Source of the DNA: Terfezia claveryi
Lineage: Eukaryota; Ascomycota; Pezizomycetes; Pezizales; Pezizaceae
Assembly (NCBI GenBank): GCA_015179025.1
Contig: WHUX01000119.1
Coordinates: 62,001 to 126,000 of the forward strand
Reading direction: 5' to 3'
Length of the DNA stretch: 64,000 nt
A model generated the notes under the pieces. It had not been told where the DNA came from and did no database searches. It saw only the letters and a list, made by a program, of their open reading frames with translations. Of this stretch, positions 22,241 through 36,389 are shown piece by piece. A program made the translations under genes and the position numbers. Positions within the stretch are counted from its first letter, which is position 1, and every line of letters begins with the position of its first letter.

Positions 22241-24944
22241 TTACCATCCAAATGTTTCCGTATGCAAATACACCTCCTCCCTATCCTGGTTTTCCCTCCT
22301 CCAGATATCATGCTGCAACCCCGCCACCGCATTGCTAACATCAATCTTCATAGTCTCTGGGCCACAGACATAGATACAGGTTCTCCGCCCAAACCCTTCA
22401 GCCCACGGCCTAATCCCCTCACGTAGCCTCGGCCTCCCAAACTCAATCATTACTTCATCACCGAAATCTCCAGGACCGTAACTTAGTCGGTGTCCGTCTG
22501 GGGCGATATTTGGACGCGGTGCGCCGGCGCTGGGTGGAGGTGAAGCGACGCGGAAGATACCGTCGGTTTGTTCGGGTTGAAAATCGGGAATGGTGGATAC
22601 ACGGAGGGAGGGCTTCTTTGAGTGGTTAGGAGCTGTGAGGCGAGGTTCGGGGGCGGATGGGATCTTTTCTTGGGAATAGCCAGCGTGGGTGCTAAATGGG
22701 TTAGGGTGGGAATCCGTGATTCCTAGATGTGCGTGGTGAGAATGTGCGTGGTGAGAATCGTAATCCCCACAGTCTGCGGCGCCAACCGGGGTAGAAAAAG
22801 GGTTGGGGTGTGAGTCCATAATATCCCTGGTATCTGGGGCGGTAAAGGTCGTTTGATTCGGGGTGGTTAATGTTTTTAGAGATTGAGCGTGCAGTGTTTG
22901 GCTTTCTTGGGCAATGGTCGGTATTGGACTCTTCTTGTCCTGTGGGTATTGCGGGCTTATGGCGGGGAAGTAGTCCACCCGTTCGGGTGTGGTGACTGCA
23001 GTACCTGGCAATGCCGGCATTGGGGGCTGTCCTTCATCATCCCCCGTGAGGGAGTCATGGAAAGGGGACTTCATGCTTGCAGCCGCCGGTGAGGTAGGCC
23101 ATTGTTGCGTAGCAGAGATGGGGTAATCACAGAATTCGACTGGAGACTCCTCTGTGACGAAGTATTGGCAGTGGACGAGCCCGAAAGGAACGCTTCGTGC
23201 TGCAGCAGATATTTCGTCCTTGAACCATTCAAGAGATTCAAACCTCTTCACAGTCCAGACAATTCGTACGTCAGTGGTGACTGCTTTACCCTTTCTGATC
23301 TTCCGGCATAAATCTTGCAAGTGCGAAACCACGGGGGTGATACCGCTGCCGCCGGCAATCAATAAAACTGTATCGAAGCTCTCCAGCTTCCTCGGCATTC
23401 CTCCGTATGGCCCGTCAAGCAACACCTTATATGAGATATCGTTCAATTGTCTTGAGATATCAAATACCTTCCTCGTGAAGCCTTTATAAGGCTTAAAGAC
23501 AAGAACCATATCGTTCCACTCAGCCACCTTTTCCGACTTTCCAAAGCGTTTCTTGGCCACCTTCGCAAGTGTCCTATCGTTCTTCGCATCTTGCTTCAAG
23601 TGTGTCGTGGTATCCATAGTGTTGCCAGAGCTAGGGCTTGGTAGATCATCCTCCTCCCGCATGACGCTTGCAACGGTGAATGGATGATTATCAAGATATG
23701 AGACAGCCGGAATACGGAGGAACACATGCTGTCCTGGATGCCACCTCATCCTTGTGGTAATTGTAATCTTGACACCGTCGTCGGTAAGACGGGTGAATGT
23801 GCCTGTATCACCAGAAAACCATTTCCCCGAGGAGGAGAACCAGTTTGTCTTGAGGAGGAAACGCCATGCGAGACTGGTTACCCAGATAACGACAGTTGCC
23901 CAAAGGTAGTGCCACTATCAAATTTGTTAGTCAATTTCGTGTTTCATCGGTGTTGGGAAAGAAGGACCGGCATGGGATACATACAGAGCTCAATTGGTCA
24001 TGGCAATGCCAGAACAACATCGCCAAAGTACCAACACCAGTGAAGATGTGGATATGGACAAAAAATTCATATCTCCACCTTCTGAAAAAAGGCAAACTCG
24101 CAATGTTCATCCAGAGGATACATCCCAAAGCTGCAAACCCATTCCAATAGTATATACATCCTTTTCCATACAACAACTTGTCGCGGAGCGCAGCCCAACT
24201 TCCCGTGCCATCTCCCCAATCCCCTTTCACAGGCTCTACCAAATACGGTATTGTGTGTACCAGCGAGAAGAACAAGCACAACAACCCCAGCCATCTGTGT
24301 AACACGTTTAGGCGCTCGTGTCCCACTCCAGTAACCAAACTTATCCAATTTGCTTTCATCCCAAGGGCGATAATGAATGGTATTGTCGCCACCGCAATCA
24401 TCCCGGCTCTGCTAGCCAGTCCTGGGGGTCCATATTTGGCGTACACATGATAATAGGGGTGTTGCGTAAATGTGTAAAGGGTCGGATATAGCCATCCCAC
24501 CAGCACAGTAACCGCCATACCCAGCGACATCCCTCCGAACCCGCGGCGCCAAATCCAAGAATGCCTCCTCTTATAAGTAAATGCACGGAGATGGGTACTC
24601 ATGCGGTCGGTGAATGCCCGGTGTACATACGCCGGTTGGTTCCGTGTAAACTTGTCTGCGTTGCCGATAGCAACGCGGAGGCGTGCAGCATCGATTCGAA
24701 GATCCTGGAGATACAAGACGACGTAGATGGCGATAATGCCAGAGAGGAAACTTGCCATTCCCATGGCATGGACCCATCCCCTCGTCCATCTCCACGGGTC
24801 TAGGGCTTGTGCGTAGCGAACAACAATGTCATTGTTGTCATAGATGTCATTGTTGACATAGACTTGGTTGGGATCGAGGTCCTCCAGTAGCAGGTGGTTC
24901 ATTTCCAGAGCACGAGCGAAGAGCTTCTGGATGTATGCAGCCAT
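22241..24944 (-). CDS. Ferric-chelate reductase / NADPH oxidase-like transmembrane flavocytochrome
   Basis: Two exons: 24944-23985 and 23914-22241. The 70-nt intron (GTATGT..CTAAC..TAG) joins in phase and gives 877 residues. The ATG at 24944 has a good context (ACAAAATGG). The protein should pass electrons from NADPH through FAD and two haems across a membrane to reduce extracellular ferric iron. Haem ligands are two HX13H pairs (L-H-R-W ... V-H and H-I-F ... W-H-C-H) in the transmembrane block of exon 1. FAD site H-P-G-Q-H at about 379 and H-P-F-T-V-A-S at about 397. NADPH sites G-G-S-G-I-T-P at about 508 and C-G-P-E-T-M at about 837. The C-terminus is H-T-E-T-F-G-W. A Pro/Ser/His-rich linker of more than 200 residues, with D-S-H-P-N-P-F-S-T twice, separates the two NADPH motifs, making it longer than most family members. 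No stops or decay: apparently intact. Confidence 0.92.
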
Positions 24945-25078
24945 TTTGTCCAGTGTCGCAAAAATGTGTTTTTGGGATGCAAAGTTAGGAAGAGTTGGTA
25001 GTGATATGACTGCTTGAGTTTCCAGCAACGCCAGTTGTAGATATGAATCGCCAGACGGTATCGTTATGTATAAACTAC

Positions 25079-25086
25079 TTATATAA
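25079..25086 (-). promoter_or_regulatory. Possible TATA element of the ferric-reductase gene
   Basis: The minus strand reads TTATATAAG about 135 bases upstream of the ATG. The ORF frame stays open upstream of the chosen ATG to about 25307, so a longer protein cannot be excluded, but the TATA position and ATG context favour 24944. Confidence 0.35.
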
Positions 25087-25307
25087 CTCCGGTCATCGAT
25101 CGATATTGCGCAGAAGACAGCGGTTGCAGATACTGTTGAAGGTCGGACGGGTACCTGCTTGCACCGATGTTGTCTAGAGCCTAAATCGCAAAATGCAACT
25201 GCGGAGGAAATGATAGTGGTCGAGTTGCAATTATAACGAGCTCGAGCAACTACGGCAGCTGAATGGGACACGCGGTAGAAACGTGAGCTGTCAGGTACTC
25301 TCTTCAC

Positions 25308-28300
25308 GCCTTTGTATGCCCGCCGTGGTTATCCGAGGAATGTATGTTGAGGTACTTGAATTTTACAAGCTGTTGGGAGAAAGATATTGTGCCCTTCAAT
25401 TCAGCCGTTAATTTAATGCAAAACTGTAATACCTCTGATAATGTAACCGTATATGAATATGTATTATACCTGTCGACACCGCCTGTCGATAGTATTGCTG
25501 CTGCTCAGTGAGGCTGAGGGAAAATGACCAAATGAACGACAGTATGCGCGGTGAAAATTGGTGAACCTTCTGGAATTCAAGAAGAGTTCATAAAACGTGA
25601 TTACCCAGACTCTTTGAATGGTTCTCTCTGGAATACCTAGACGGACAGAGTCTCACACCTCGGGTACGAAATGCAGAAGCAATTAATGACGAACGGATAC
25701 TCTCCAGGCAATGATCGCTCAAAAGTCCAGTGTGAATGCATAAGGGTTGGCTTGGGGTTCATCAAAACTGAACACCCTGGCAAGAGGAGGCGGGGGTATT
25801 TGGATGGGAAGCGCGGGGGGAGGTACCCGCACTCATAGATGCACAAGCGATATTATTTGCACAAGGCGAGCGAACCCGATGGGGAGTGTTAGATGTTGTA
25901 GAACGGTTTCCTGATCAGCCCTGGATTGGCTTGAAGTGAAAGCTTTCCCCCCCACCAATCACTGCCTGGTGTCTCAGTGACCACCCACTCCAATTGAGTT
26001 CATCTGCCGTGGAAACGTTTCGTGTATTGTGTACTTTTACTCCGTACTGTCTCGCTCCGCCCACAAGAAGTTGTAGCCTCCACCCACAGCGGTGTTCCAA
26101 GGGAAGGCGCACAAGAGGGTATCCTTCTGTTCCCAATTCCGATAGGTTATCACCTCTCAATCCCAAAGCCCTTTCATCTCGAAATCACAACCAATCACCG
26201 CCTCCCCTACTCATGTCATGATCAGCTGCTCGGCGCGAACCAACAGCATTGCAGCAATTGGTTAGCCACCCCTGCTTCCATCTACGGTCCGACAAACATC
26301 CTTGTCCACAGTGTACATAATCTCCCATGCAAATACGACTAAGCGACTGCAGAACACCTCGATCGCGCCCTGACCCTGCAGTACCTACATGGTCCTTGCA
26401 AACCTGTGGTAGAAGGGTTTTTCCCCTTTTTGAGCCAGTTGGTTGGTGTGAGGTCGTACCAACCTGCCATGTGGTGACAGCAAAAAAGCACATCAACAAT
26501 GGGATTGGTGGGGTCCTGAATCCTATATCAGACGGAGCGTGAGTAGTGATAGGCTGTCAGCTTTTGGTGCAGAATGAGCGGGCGCTTAGGATGAAGCAAA
26601 GCTAAGAGAGGAAAATGAGAAGGTTATTCAAGTGGAAATAGTAGAGGAGGGAACCATGATAAAAGAAATCACCAATCCCCCGTTATGGATTCCCCAAAGT
26701 AAAATTTGTGTAAGTAGGTAAATTGTCCAAGGAACAGATACTCTGCTGCCGATGCAGAAAGCCGGCATGTACGTGAGAGTGCTATACATGCTGAAGAGAA
26801 TTAAGAATATAGAGTATGACGACGACGTAATATATTAAGTGGGGTATCGATATCATATCATGATATTCATAACTGGAGAGGAGGTAGGTGATATCAAAGA
26901 AATTAGTCAGGCCTCACCTGTCACATCCATATGCAGCCCCCCCAATCATCATCAATATACTTTTAATTCAAAGTTGCAGCTAACGAGAATAAAATTCTGC
27001 AGGCAAGCGCTAAAGACCCTATCGCAGGTTTCAGTCTCGTATCTAAGACTTGTCTGAAAATATGGGGATTATGATTAAACCACCGTATCTCGTCGGAGCG
27101 GCCGGCGGCAACGGAAACGAGTCAGAGTAAACCATGTAATCATACACTGGTTGAATATACTAGTTAAGTAAGTTCTTCTTTCTCTCTATGTGGATATCGA
27201 TATGAACGTCTTCTTCATGAGCTCACACTACTTGAATCCGTTTTTAGCTTCCTCGAGCTCGAAACCCCAGAGAGACACCACAGGCTCGTATGTAGCCTGG
27301 TATGGGCTTATGATGCCTTCCCACCCGATTTCGATTCGATTCTTTGGTCCCTGGTCTCGCGTATGCGGTGTGGGGTGCCGCCCCACTGTGCATCAAGTGT
27401 GGTGGCTGCATCTGGAGTAGGTACACTTCTCACATACGGAGTACCGGTAGAGTCTCTTGCCAAGGGAATCTCTGGTACCTAGCAAGCCGCTAGGTAGTAC
27501 TTGTGTAAGTGGTGTAAGTACTGTAGTATATATCATCGCGTCGCTGGACAGTACCGTGTTAAAGGTATCCAGAGACTACCAGAGTGCCAACCAGACTAAC
27601 CAGACTACCAGATCCCTCGCCAGCTATTACCCAGCTATTATTACCTCCAACTAGTCTGGTTGGCACACTTCAAATTTCAATTTACCGACGATAAATATTT
27701 TGGTGAAAGATCCACTTGCATTGCGCTAGAGTATTCTAAAGCAAGGGGTACCTCAGTAAACGGCACCCCGCGCGCCACGGCCCGAGTCCGACCGGGCAGC
27801 ACTCGAGCGCGAGCTCGCGAGATTGACGCCAGACATGCCGCTGTGGATCGCTGGACTAAAAGCACCAACTAACCCAATTCAGGCAGATCCAGGCGCCAAA
27901 CTGATGAATTAAAAAATAGGCCTATGTACTGCCTAAGGCCTCTGCTGTTAACCAGACTACTCTGCTGTACATGTACAGTACATACATGCAGTGGACAGAC
28001 CACCATGCCAAGTTGGTGCTCACCAGATGTACCGATAGCTCGTCATTTCAGTCTATCCCTTCCACCACTAGTGCCGGAATACAGCAGTATGCAGTCGCTA
28101 CCAAATGAGGTAACATTCGCCGTTCACAATAATGCCCTTGCCTGACCTTGCCGGATTTCGACCTTGTTGTCTCACAAACCTTGTGGTCTCGGCACCCAAA
28201 CCTTGGTAGATGGTTGGCACAAACTTGGTAATCTCCCCAACAATTGAACTACAATGCTATTGTTACCGCAGTACCTTTTAACCTAACGTACCACACTATG

Positions 28301-31300
28301 TACCGTAGTAGCACTCCGTACTTATTTATGTAGTCTGGTTGGCCGTATTTTTATATAAAAGCAAATACGGATACCTAGGCCAATCAATATATTGCCAAGA
28401 CCTGCCACTTTCATACAAGGATGGGGAACAATAGTTATTATTTTCCCATCCTTGAATTGTATGTACGTGATGCTCGAATTTCTGAGACGCAAAATTTTTT
28501 TCAATCTTATTATCTGCTGGCGGCTACCTAAACCATGGAATACACTATTTTATTGTTCTCTGCATCTGCACTACCTAGTACCTGAGCAGCCCTCGCTGCA
28601 CAATAGGATTGTTGGGTTTCCGGCTAAATTCGAACCTCGAGTCTAGAATGCCGATGGACGGAGCCCGTGGATTAAGCACGTTTATCAGCTCTCTAAACGA
28701 CTAAATTCTCAACACAGAATTCTGTACGGGTATACAGACAAGCTCAAGTAGGAATATGCCATGCATGTCTCTAATAATAATAGCAACTGCCATGACTACG
28801 GCTTGGGGATCAGGAGTCGGATTACTTCATTGCAATTGGCCTATATACGCTACACGGCTTGAGTAGTTGTGTCATAATATAAGATTCTAATCCTGCAGGC
28901 TTTGTCAATGATTTGAAGTTGAATGTGGTGATGAACGTCATGATACCGTGGCGCCTGGACCAAACACATGTACTCTGTATATTCTATATCATGAATACAG
29001 GTACAACTATTACCATCATACAGAATCTCCATAATTTTCTAGGTATCGCTTTCTGATCAACTGCATTGCAGGCACCACCGACGCTAGTGAATTTCTCGAG
29101 ATAATACGCGTATTGAGGTTCAGGCACCAGCGATATGTACCAGGAAGCGCCCCTAGTTTTGTCTTCGAGTCTACAACAATTACCGCATCCACTGGTGTAT
29201 AACGAGGGTCGAGCTTATACAGTAAAGGTGATATCCGCAATGGTAACTGAGGTATAACCTAATGCTACCTATGTCTTTAAACAACCAGACTACTGACAAG
29301 GATCGTTATACACCAGTGGATGCGGTAGTGTAGCTTTAGCTCTTGGAATGTTAACGTTGTTGCGGCCAAGCACGCCTTGATCTTTAGCCTACCGTGATCG
29401 ACATGCTGAATTAATTCCGTAAAAGTGGCGCCACGCTGTCGAAGGCTCGAGCGCTCGGGGTACAGTAGCTGCCACTGCTGAGGCTGGTGACTACCTAAAG
29501 AGGTAGTTATATACTTCCATAATTCCAACAAATGTCGATCAACAGTGCTGATCATTGTCTTCTTGAATGACACCAGGAAATTTGCAACACAAATTGCTTC
29601 ATAGATTCTTCAGATTGACTTACATTGTTGTACAATGTTCCCCAACATCGATTAAAAGTATAGACACGCCAGTCTCGCTCCTAAGCATGAGTCGAATCCA
29701 AATCAGACGTCCGGCAGCTAGGACAATTCGGAATATTTTGAATGACCTAGGCCTGGGGAGCAAAACGCTTAATTCTCAAGACAGCAATCATCCTTCATAT
29801 GTTTACGAGATAACAAAGCTGAAATTATATATCATTTAGCCATAATGATATCGGGGTCATATTTCAATAGGAATTGGATATATGGGTATTTGGTCGTCTA
29901 GGACTCGCGCAGGGGATATGTCACATCTACAGTCTGAGAAGCCACTTCCAAATATATGTACTGTTAGTTATTCAGCTCAAACCACAAACAGCTCTGAGTA
30001 TTTGTGATTTTTTTAAAAACCATGGTTGTGTGTAAATTCTCGGGACATATCCAAGCACAATGCGTCCATACAAGGGTACCTACAACACATGTAATCCAGA
30101 AAATTGGAGTGCACTAGTCTGAAGTGAGATATAGCCAAACCTCTCACTTCACCTATACGGTGTGTAAACAAGCTTCTAATATTAGAAGAACGAGAATTAG
30201 AGTAACTGTATACATGTACCTACTCGCCTCTGCACTCAAGATTCACAATCACTCGGTTCTCCTAGCTAAGCGCGCAGACACTTCAACTGTCAACTGCACA
30301 TGCGAGGGGCACAATTAGCGACCGGATGCACGATTCTAGCGGCCCACTACCCGTCACATACGCAAACTATGCATCATACTCTTTAGCCCCTTACTTTCTG
30401 AAGGGTATAGATAGTATGGAGGGGCGGGCATCCAATCCCCTCTGCGGAAGGCGGGGATCTCGCAGATTAGCAATGAGCCATATTAGGGTTGAGCCTGCAT
30501 TACGAGAGTCTGAGTGCCAGAGAACGTGGGTGGGTGGCGGCACCGTTGCGGGTTGCAGTAGAGTAGTTGTGAGCCCTGGTGAAACGGCCCTGCAAGGCAG
30601 TAGTCAATGCATGCATGTACAGCCATGGAGGTATGCAGTCATGTGGCGTAGTACATTGATGGATATATGCGGGGCGTGGTAGCACGACTTCAATCCTAGA
30701 TCACCACGGTCAGGAGTGTGATTTCCTTCTGTTACTTTTTTTGGACGGATTCATGTTCGCGGCACATATGGTTTGAAAAGCTAGACTGGGCTTTCGGAGG
30801 CACTTATAGACACACATGGGCGCAATCATCGTAAAAAAAAATAAGAGGCGGTTCCTGAATATAAATATTGTTTGCAAACGAGGTTGTATGTTATCAAAAA
30901 ACTCAAGCAGTCATGTCATGCAGACCGAAAAATTTCTGAGTGGAGAGCTTCAGGGTAACTCACTCACACTGGGCTGCGTTAGGTCTTTGTTTAATCTGGG
31001 TGGGTGACATCGAGAGTATGACTGAAAAAACTTGGTAAATTAGTTTTTTATCTTTCTTTTTCATGCCCCTCTGTTTATAACAAAGAATATACGAGTGCCT
31101 TTACAGGTAGACCTATGAAGGTCATATAATTCTCTACCAGTTGGTACCTCTATTTTCGCGTTGCGAAGTTCTAAATCCTTGTTAGTGACCCCATACAAGA
31201 CTGTTTCAAGATTATTTCCTCCCCAATAGTTATCATCGGAGCATGTGGCTTTTTCTGAGTTCGGATTGCCACTCAAGCATCGCCAGTACTACTTACGGTA

Positions 31301-34300
31301 CTGTTGGTACCCAAAGGTAATAAATTATGATTTCCAATTCATGTGATGTAACAGTAATTATTAATGAGACAAACTTCTCTAGGTGTATTGTGAAAGAGGT
31401 TTCTCAAATCACGCAGTGGCAGCAGGAAAAAAGGTACCCCGTTTTTTTGGGGGATCTTCACTATTGACCATCCTTTTATTTTGAGTTGTAGATCTGAATG
31501 CCACAACATTTTAGATACTACTCCAAATTTAGGAGAAAAGCTGAAGGGACAAACCGAGCCCGCCGTAAGCGAGCTATGCCCGACTTTTTATTTTGCGCTT
31601 CAACGCTACAAGCTCGCCTTAATTGGCTCATTTCCATCTGTTGTACGGTAGAAATTCGAGAGTAGAATAGCATCCTTACTATCGATTTGCCATTTCCAGG
31701 CCTAAGCTCTCGGTATCTTATAATTAGTTACTTTCTTAACTTGATAGACATTCATACTAACGAGTAGAATAAGATTTATCTATATATATGTGGCCAAAAG
31801 GTTATTCCATGTGCCTATGTAGACTACACAACGCCGGTTTGCTTTCTTACGAACCTAACATTAACATCCAAAATTGCCTCCGTGTTCTACGTCGTTTCAA
31901 AGTATTTTCCGTCCTGGTCAAGACATATTCTTTCTTACTTACAAGGCTTTGACCGTCCTAGTCTTGTTATTGAATACCCTCTTATCAATAGATACTATCT
32001 AACTTTCAAGTTCTACGGTATTTAGTTATTGATCCTTGAGTCCTTTTCTTATGCTCGCATATGAGTGGGGTATTATTAAAAAAAAAATCTTATGCGACCA
32101 TCCCGGCCAACAACAAAAATTCAGGGTAACCGAGGGTTAACACTTCTGCAGCTCAATCTCACCGAAACTAATTATCAAAATCGTACTAGGTACGTACTTA
32201 AGTAAGTACCTCCGCCTACAGCGGTATTGTAACCTGATGCAGAACTATTCGTTATTCCAAAATGCTATCTGCCTCGTTAAGTAGTAGTTCACTCAGTAGT
32301 GCAAGGTCTCAGGCATAAAAGCGAAACCTTTTACAGTATCGTAGGATGTAAACTAAATGAATTTTCGAAGGGCTTCAACAAACAAACACCTTTGACTAAT
32401 TTGGTGAGTTAAAGGCATCATATGTCATAAACAAAAAATGTTAAGCATGATAGGTATCAATTATAACATCGTCGTATCAACAGCCATGTGTGTACTAGGA
32501 TGCATGCGCAGCAGTCAATTAGTCCATGGACTGTGCATTCTACACGGAATTTTCATGTGGAGCGCAACTTCGTTGACAGAGGGGTATTCTATAGATTTAT
32601 TAACTGATTTTCTGGAAATGCGGGGATTTAGACATGCATAAACTCTGGTTCAGCACCTTACTAGGTAGTCGATACCTTTGAAGGTGTCATTTCTTTCTCA
32701 ACAGTGTATCTATTCCGATACCCACATGAGGGATGAATTGAAAACCCTAGGGCCATCAAGCGCTTGACACCTGTTAGGGCATCACTTGGTTGTATTCCGC
32801 TACCATGAACACTCCTTGGATACTTAAGAATCAATAATCCTTCCTCGTTGTATCAAACGAATTTACACCAAAGCTCTGTACCATAATGAAAATTAAGCGT
32901 ATCTTGGGCAGATTGTAGCGGTTGTCGGGAACTGAATATTTCGGAACCTTCGATATCTGGATGTACCTAGTCTGGTAGGACGTACTTATTCTGACTGTAG
33001 GCTCAATAATCAGTAACGTAGCGGGGGTATACTTCGAACCACCTACTTACTTAGGTAGGTAGTTTGGTTGATGGAAATAGGTAATCAAGTACTCTAAGCA
33101 CCAGTACTTATATTGAAGTACTTAGTGTCGATATTAATATAGATCCCATGTATGACGTAGTCGCTCTAGGTAATTTATGTACCCAGTCACGGTCTAGATA
33201 TATCGGCGTTGACCCTAAATCCTAGGCAGTTGCGCAATAGTCTCTCACGCAGGATTTCATATTTACGTAAGGTAACCCCCCCAAAAGTATATGGTTAGCT
33301 GCCACAAGCGAGAAAAGTCCGCTGACTTCTCACTTTTACCAGCCAAATCTCTATTCGAGGCCCGAGGTGATCCAAGCTGTAAATTGGGTTCAAGATTACA
33401 TCGGCCTAGGCCTAGGGGATGTAAGTGAAGAAGAAAGGGATGGGGGGAAGGTAGATAACAGGGCTTCAACACTATTTGTACCGAGTACTTTGGAGGGGAC
33501 AGATGTGCAGAGTGACATCGACGTTAGTGGACCCGCCTCTTGGAGAGGGGGGGGGAAGAGAGAGATTCCTACGCACTGGCACAGAAAACTAGATCAATTG
33601 AACTCGGAGGAAGGATCGTCAAATAATGCCACCAGCATGGACTCCGTGATTACACAACGGTTGTGCGCACTTGGATTATGCATTGTGCATGCCTAAACCT
33701 CAAAAAGGTTTGAGAATCATACGAAGTGTGTTGCTTTTAGTGATAATGAAAAGACTCTAAGACTAGCCATTCCCAACCTGTTGTCTACTTTCGACCATTG
33801 AACCTAATGCATACTGGCAGTAGCGTAGGCCGGCATGTTACATCATGCCTAAACCCTCCCTACTCATTGATTCGAGTTTTATAACAAAGACTGCGTGTGC
33901 GTTTTTGGTAAGTTGAGGAATGAAAACCAGTTCGCGAGTAGTCCACAGACCCCGAAGGGACTAATGGAGAATGGCATATACCCCCCCTTGGTACGCAGAA
34001 CATTAAGTCTGAGTAGCCGTGGTGACAAGTTGCACACTTTGAAGTACCTAGTATTATGTGATAATTAATCTCCCCTAGACCAATTGACCATAGCACGCCG
34101 CCACTATGAATTCTAAGTGACCAATCCTTTGTTTGCTCAGTGGATCGAAACATTCGCTCATCATACACCTAAAAGGTATAAATAGTAGTTTGAGCCGTAT
34201 TCTCATCCTTTGGCTTGAGCCACAATCCTCGGGATCTGGGGCTGGTTGATTCTATAGAGGTTGAGGAGATTGTTGGGTTTTGTAAGGGTTTGATGGTCCA

Positions 34301-35391
34301 TATAAACATCCGGGGTAGCCGGCTTCTGAAGTCTCCCGCTGCACAATACACCCGTATCCTGCATTCTACCTACTACATTCTGACACAACATTTCTATACT
34401 CTATAATCAACTTCAATAAAGAGAAGGATCATAATTACCATACTGAAATGAGATTTAAAATTCCGAGATAGTACGCTCTAGCTTTAGAAACCTATATTGA
34501 TCTCATATCATTCCATACTCAAGAACTAGACTCTAAAATAGAGCACTATTGGCTGTTAACTCCAATATTTGATATGGGTCTATCTCGCAAAGAAGACCCA
34601 CTTGATATAGGATTAGAAGCCCCGAAGAGCCCAAGTCCACCGTCAAGTAAGCTGGGTGATTACGGAAAATGTCGGAATGGTAGCGGTTTGTGACAGTCAA
34701 ATGATCAATCGAAATCAGGATAAATAAGCTGGCCAAATAGACACCATGATAAATAAGCTGGCCAAATAGACACCATGAAATCCAAGATTGCTCTTCACAC
34801 CGGCCCTTACTATTTTGTACATACTCGACTTGTAGCTACTTCTTATGATCGTGACACCGGGATAAAGTATTTTTTGAGGCTATGAAATAAGCTACGAAAA
34901 TCACCGCTGTTTGTGATAGGAACGGGAACGATAGTGAAAAGAAATGTTATGAGTAAGATACATGAAGACAATCATACTATATAAACCTAGATGTGCCCGA
35001 GGGAAGACAAATCGTTATGAAGAAAGAAAAGTTCAATAAATACTTAGCACCACCCTTGTAATCGTAACGAGAACAACCACGACACCTTACCCACCCTAGT
35101 AAACGTATTCTGTCTGAAAGGCACATTTGGGAATTGTGCAATTAATGTCTGAACTGCAGTATCCAGTGGGAAGAGTTTTATTGAGACGATTATATGACGA
35201 GGAATGGGGTTGGGAGGAAGCTGAACATGGTTTGGTCAGGGGAAGAAGTTGTGGAAAGTGGTGATGGCTTGTTCATTGGTAGACTTTCGTAGGTACCGCT
35301 CAGCTGTTTTTCCCCCTTTCAGCTTCCTTATATGATTTTCTCTTTTTGCAAGTATCGATGAATTCCATTTTCAGATTCCCCCACCTCGCTC
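25308..35391. other. 10 kb gene-poor interval of balanced composition
   Basis: Composition is balanced, unlike the flanking repeats, yet no frame longer than about 120 codons or recognisable domain was found. Short open pieces such as 31061-31270 (minus) and 33367-33696 (plus) look faintly coding but have no clear gene model. Seven of the eight copies of the 9-mer ACCAGACTA (either strand) listed in the findings lie here. Small hairpins rich in GTAC and TACTTAC occur around 32190 and 33045. Non-coding RNA genes or fast-evolving small genes could be hidden here. Confidence 0.55.
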
Positions 35392-36389
35392 TTACACGCC
35401 CATCGAGTTTAAGGGGCTATGCGGTAGTCTCCCCTGTTGCTCTCTCCTCTCCTTTGCCTTTCTCTCCTCCTCTAAAATCCACTCCATCTCCCTGTCATCA
35501 TCCAATGTTGGGCTTCCCCGATCTCGTACACTTCCGCTCAATGCAGTTCCTGATGAACCCCCGATCGTTCCTCCCACCTCTTCCGTCAATAGATTATCAT
35601 GTACTGGTGATACCGGTCTCTGCATAAATTCTTCCTCGTCCGCTGGTGACCGTCTTGCTACAGGTATCACTGCCTGAACCCCAGGTGTACCTTGTTCATA
35701 TCCGGATGGATCGTGCATCGCCGGTGGAGCGTACATATGTCCGTCGGACACTTGCGGGGTTGAACCTGGGTGCACAATGGCAGTGGGCCCCGACGGCCCA
35801 CTACTTTGGTCCTCATCGAGATGCCCATGCTTTCCTCCGATGATCATCACCTCCCCAACCTCGCCTTTCTCATTGCACTGATGACGTTTTCGCCTAAAGT
35901 AGAAACATATAGCCCCCCCGATGAGGAGGAACAGTATCGGGATAGCTACACCAATACCAATTTTAGCACCCCTAGAAAGCCCAGAGATGGATCTGGATTC
36001 GGTAGTTGGGTTGGCGTGTTTAAGGTTGGTAGGTGTAGTTGGGTTGTTGGTGGTAGTAACAAGGTTTGAAGTTGATTCTAGATAATCTGGCTTGGATTCT
36101 AGAGTGGTTGTGGCTAGCTCAACGCTGCTTATGAGAGTACGTAGTATGTCTTCTGAGGTTTTCGTTAGTAAAATATATTCGTCTAGACCTCACTCCAAAA
36201 TACAAAACGCAATCCGACTTCGTCTTTAGTCAGAAATACAGGTTCATCATGGGTAGACAGGCACAGATAGTCTTAAGTCATGCTCGCACTGTGGCATTGG
36301 GGGATTGAATATATCAGGATCAGATTAGGAAACGCATACGCACCGGTGTGCGGCTCCAAAGCCGGTCCAACGCCAACGCCGTCCGCCAT
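35392..36389 (-). CDS. Putative single-pass membrane protein with Ser/Thr stalk
   Basis: My best model has three exons: 36389-36344, 36271-36194 and 36152-35392, giving 294 residues. Intron 2 (41 nt, GTGAGG..ACTAAC..CAG) is convincing; intron 1 (72 nt, GTGCGT..AAG) is less so. A Thr/Asn/Pro-rich stalk (about residues 55-95) leads to G-A-K-I-G-I-G and one transmembrane helix (about 104-127). A basic stop-transfer R-R-K-R and a 165-residue Pro/Gly/Glu-rich cytoplasmic tail follow. The layout resembles fungal wall-stress or WSC/Mid2-type anchors, but no WSC cysteine domain is seen and no clear signal peptide precedes the ATG. Upstream exons may therefore be missing. The tail frame (35392-35850) is the best supported part. 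Confidence 0.5.

Noticed and set aside
22883..23489. Plus-strand ORFs over the ferric-reductase gene
   Set aside because: They are antisense shadows of an intact, motif-rich coding region.
28600..28660. GGTTCGAA-type string resembling a tRNA T-loop on the minus strand
   Set aside because: No acceptor stem, anticodon arm or A box could be paired around it.
31061..31270. Minus-strand 70-codon frame with protein-like composition
   Set aside because: It has no ATG at a sensible place, no convincing upstream exon and no domain; it is mentioned only in the interval entry.
33367..33696. Plus-strand 109-codon frame
   Set aside because: It is open and moderately protein-like, but overlapping frames are open too, splice signals are ambiguous and nothing is recognised.
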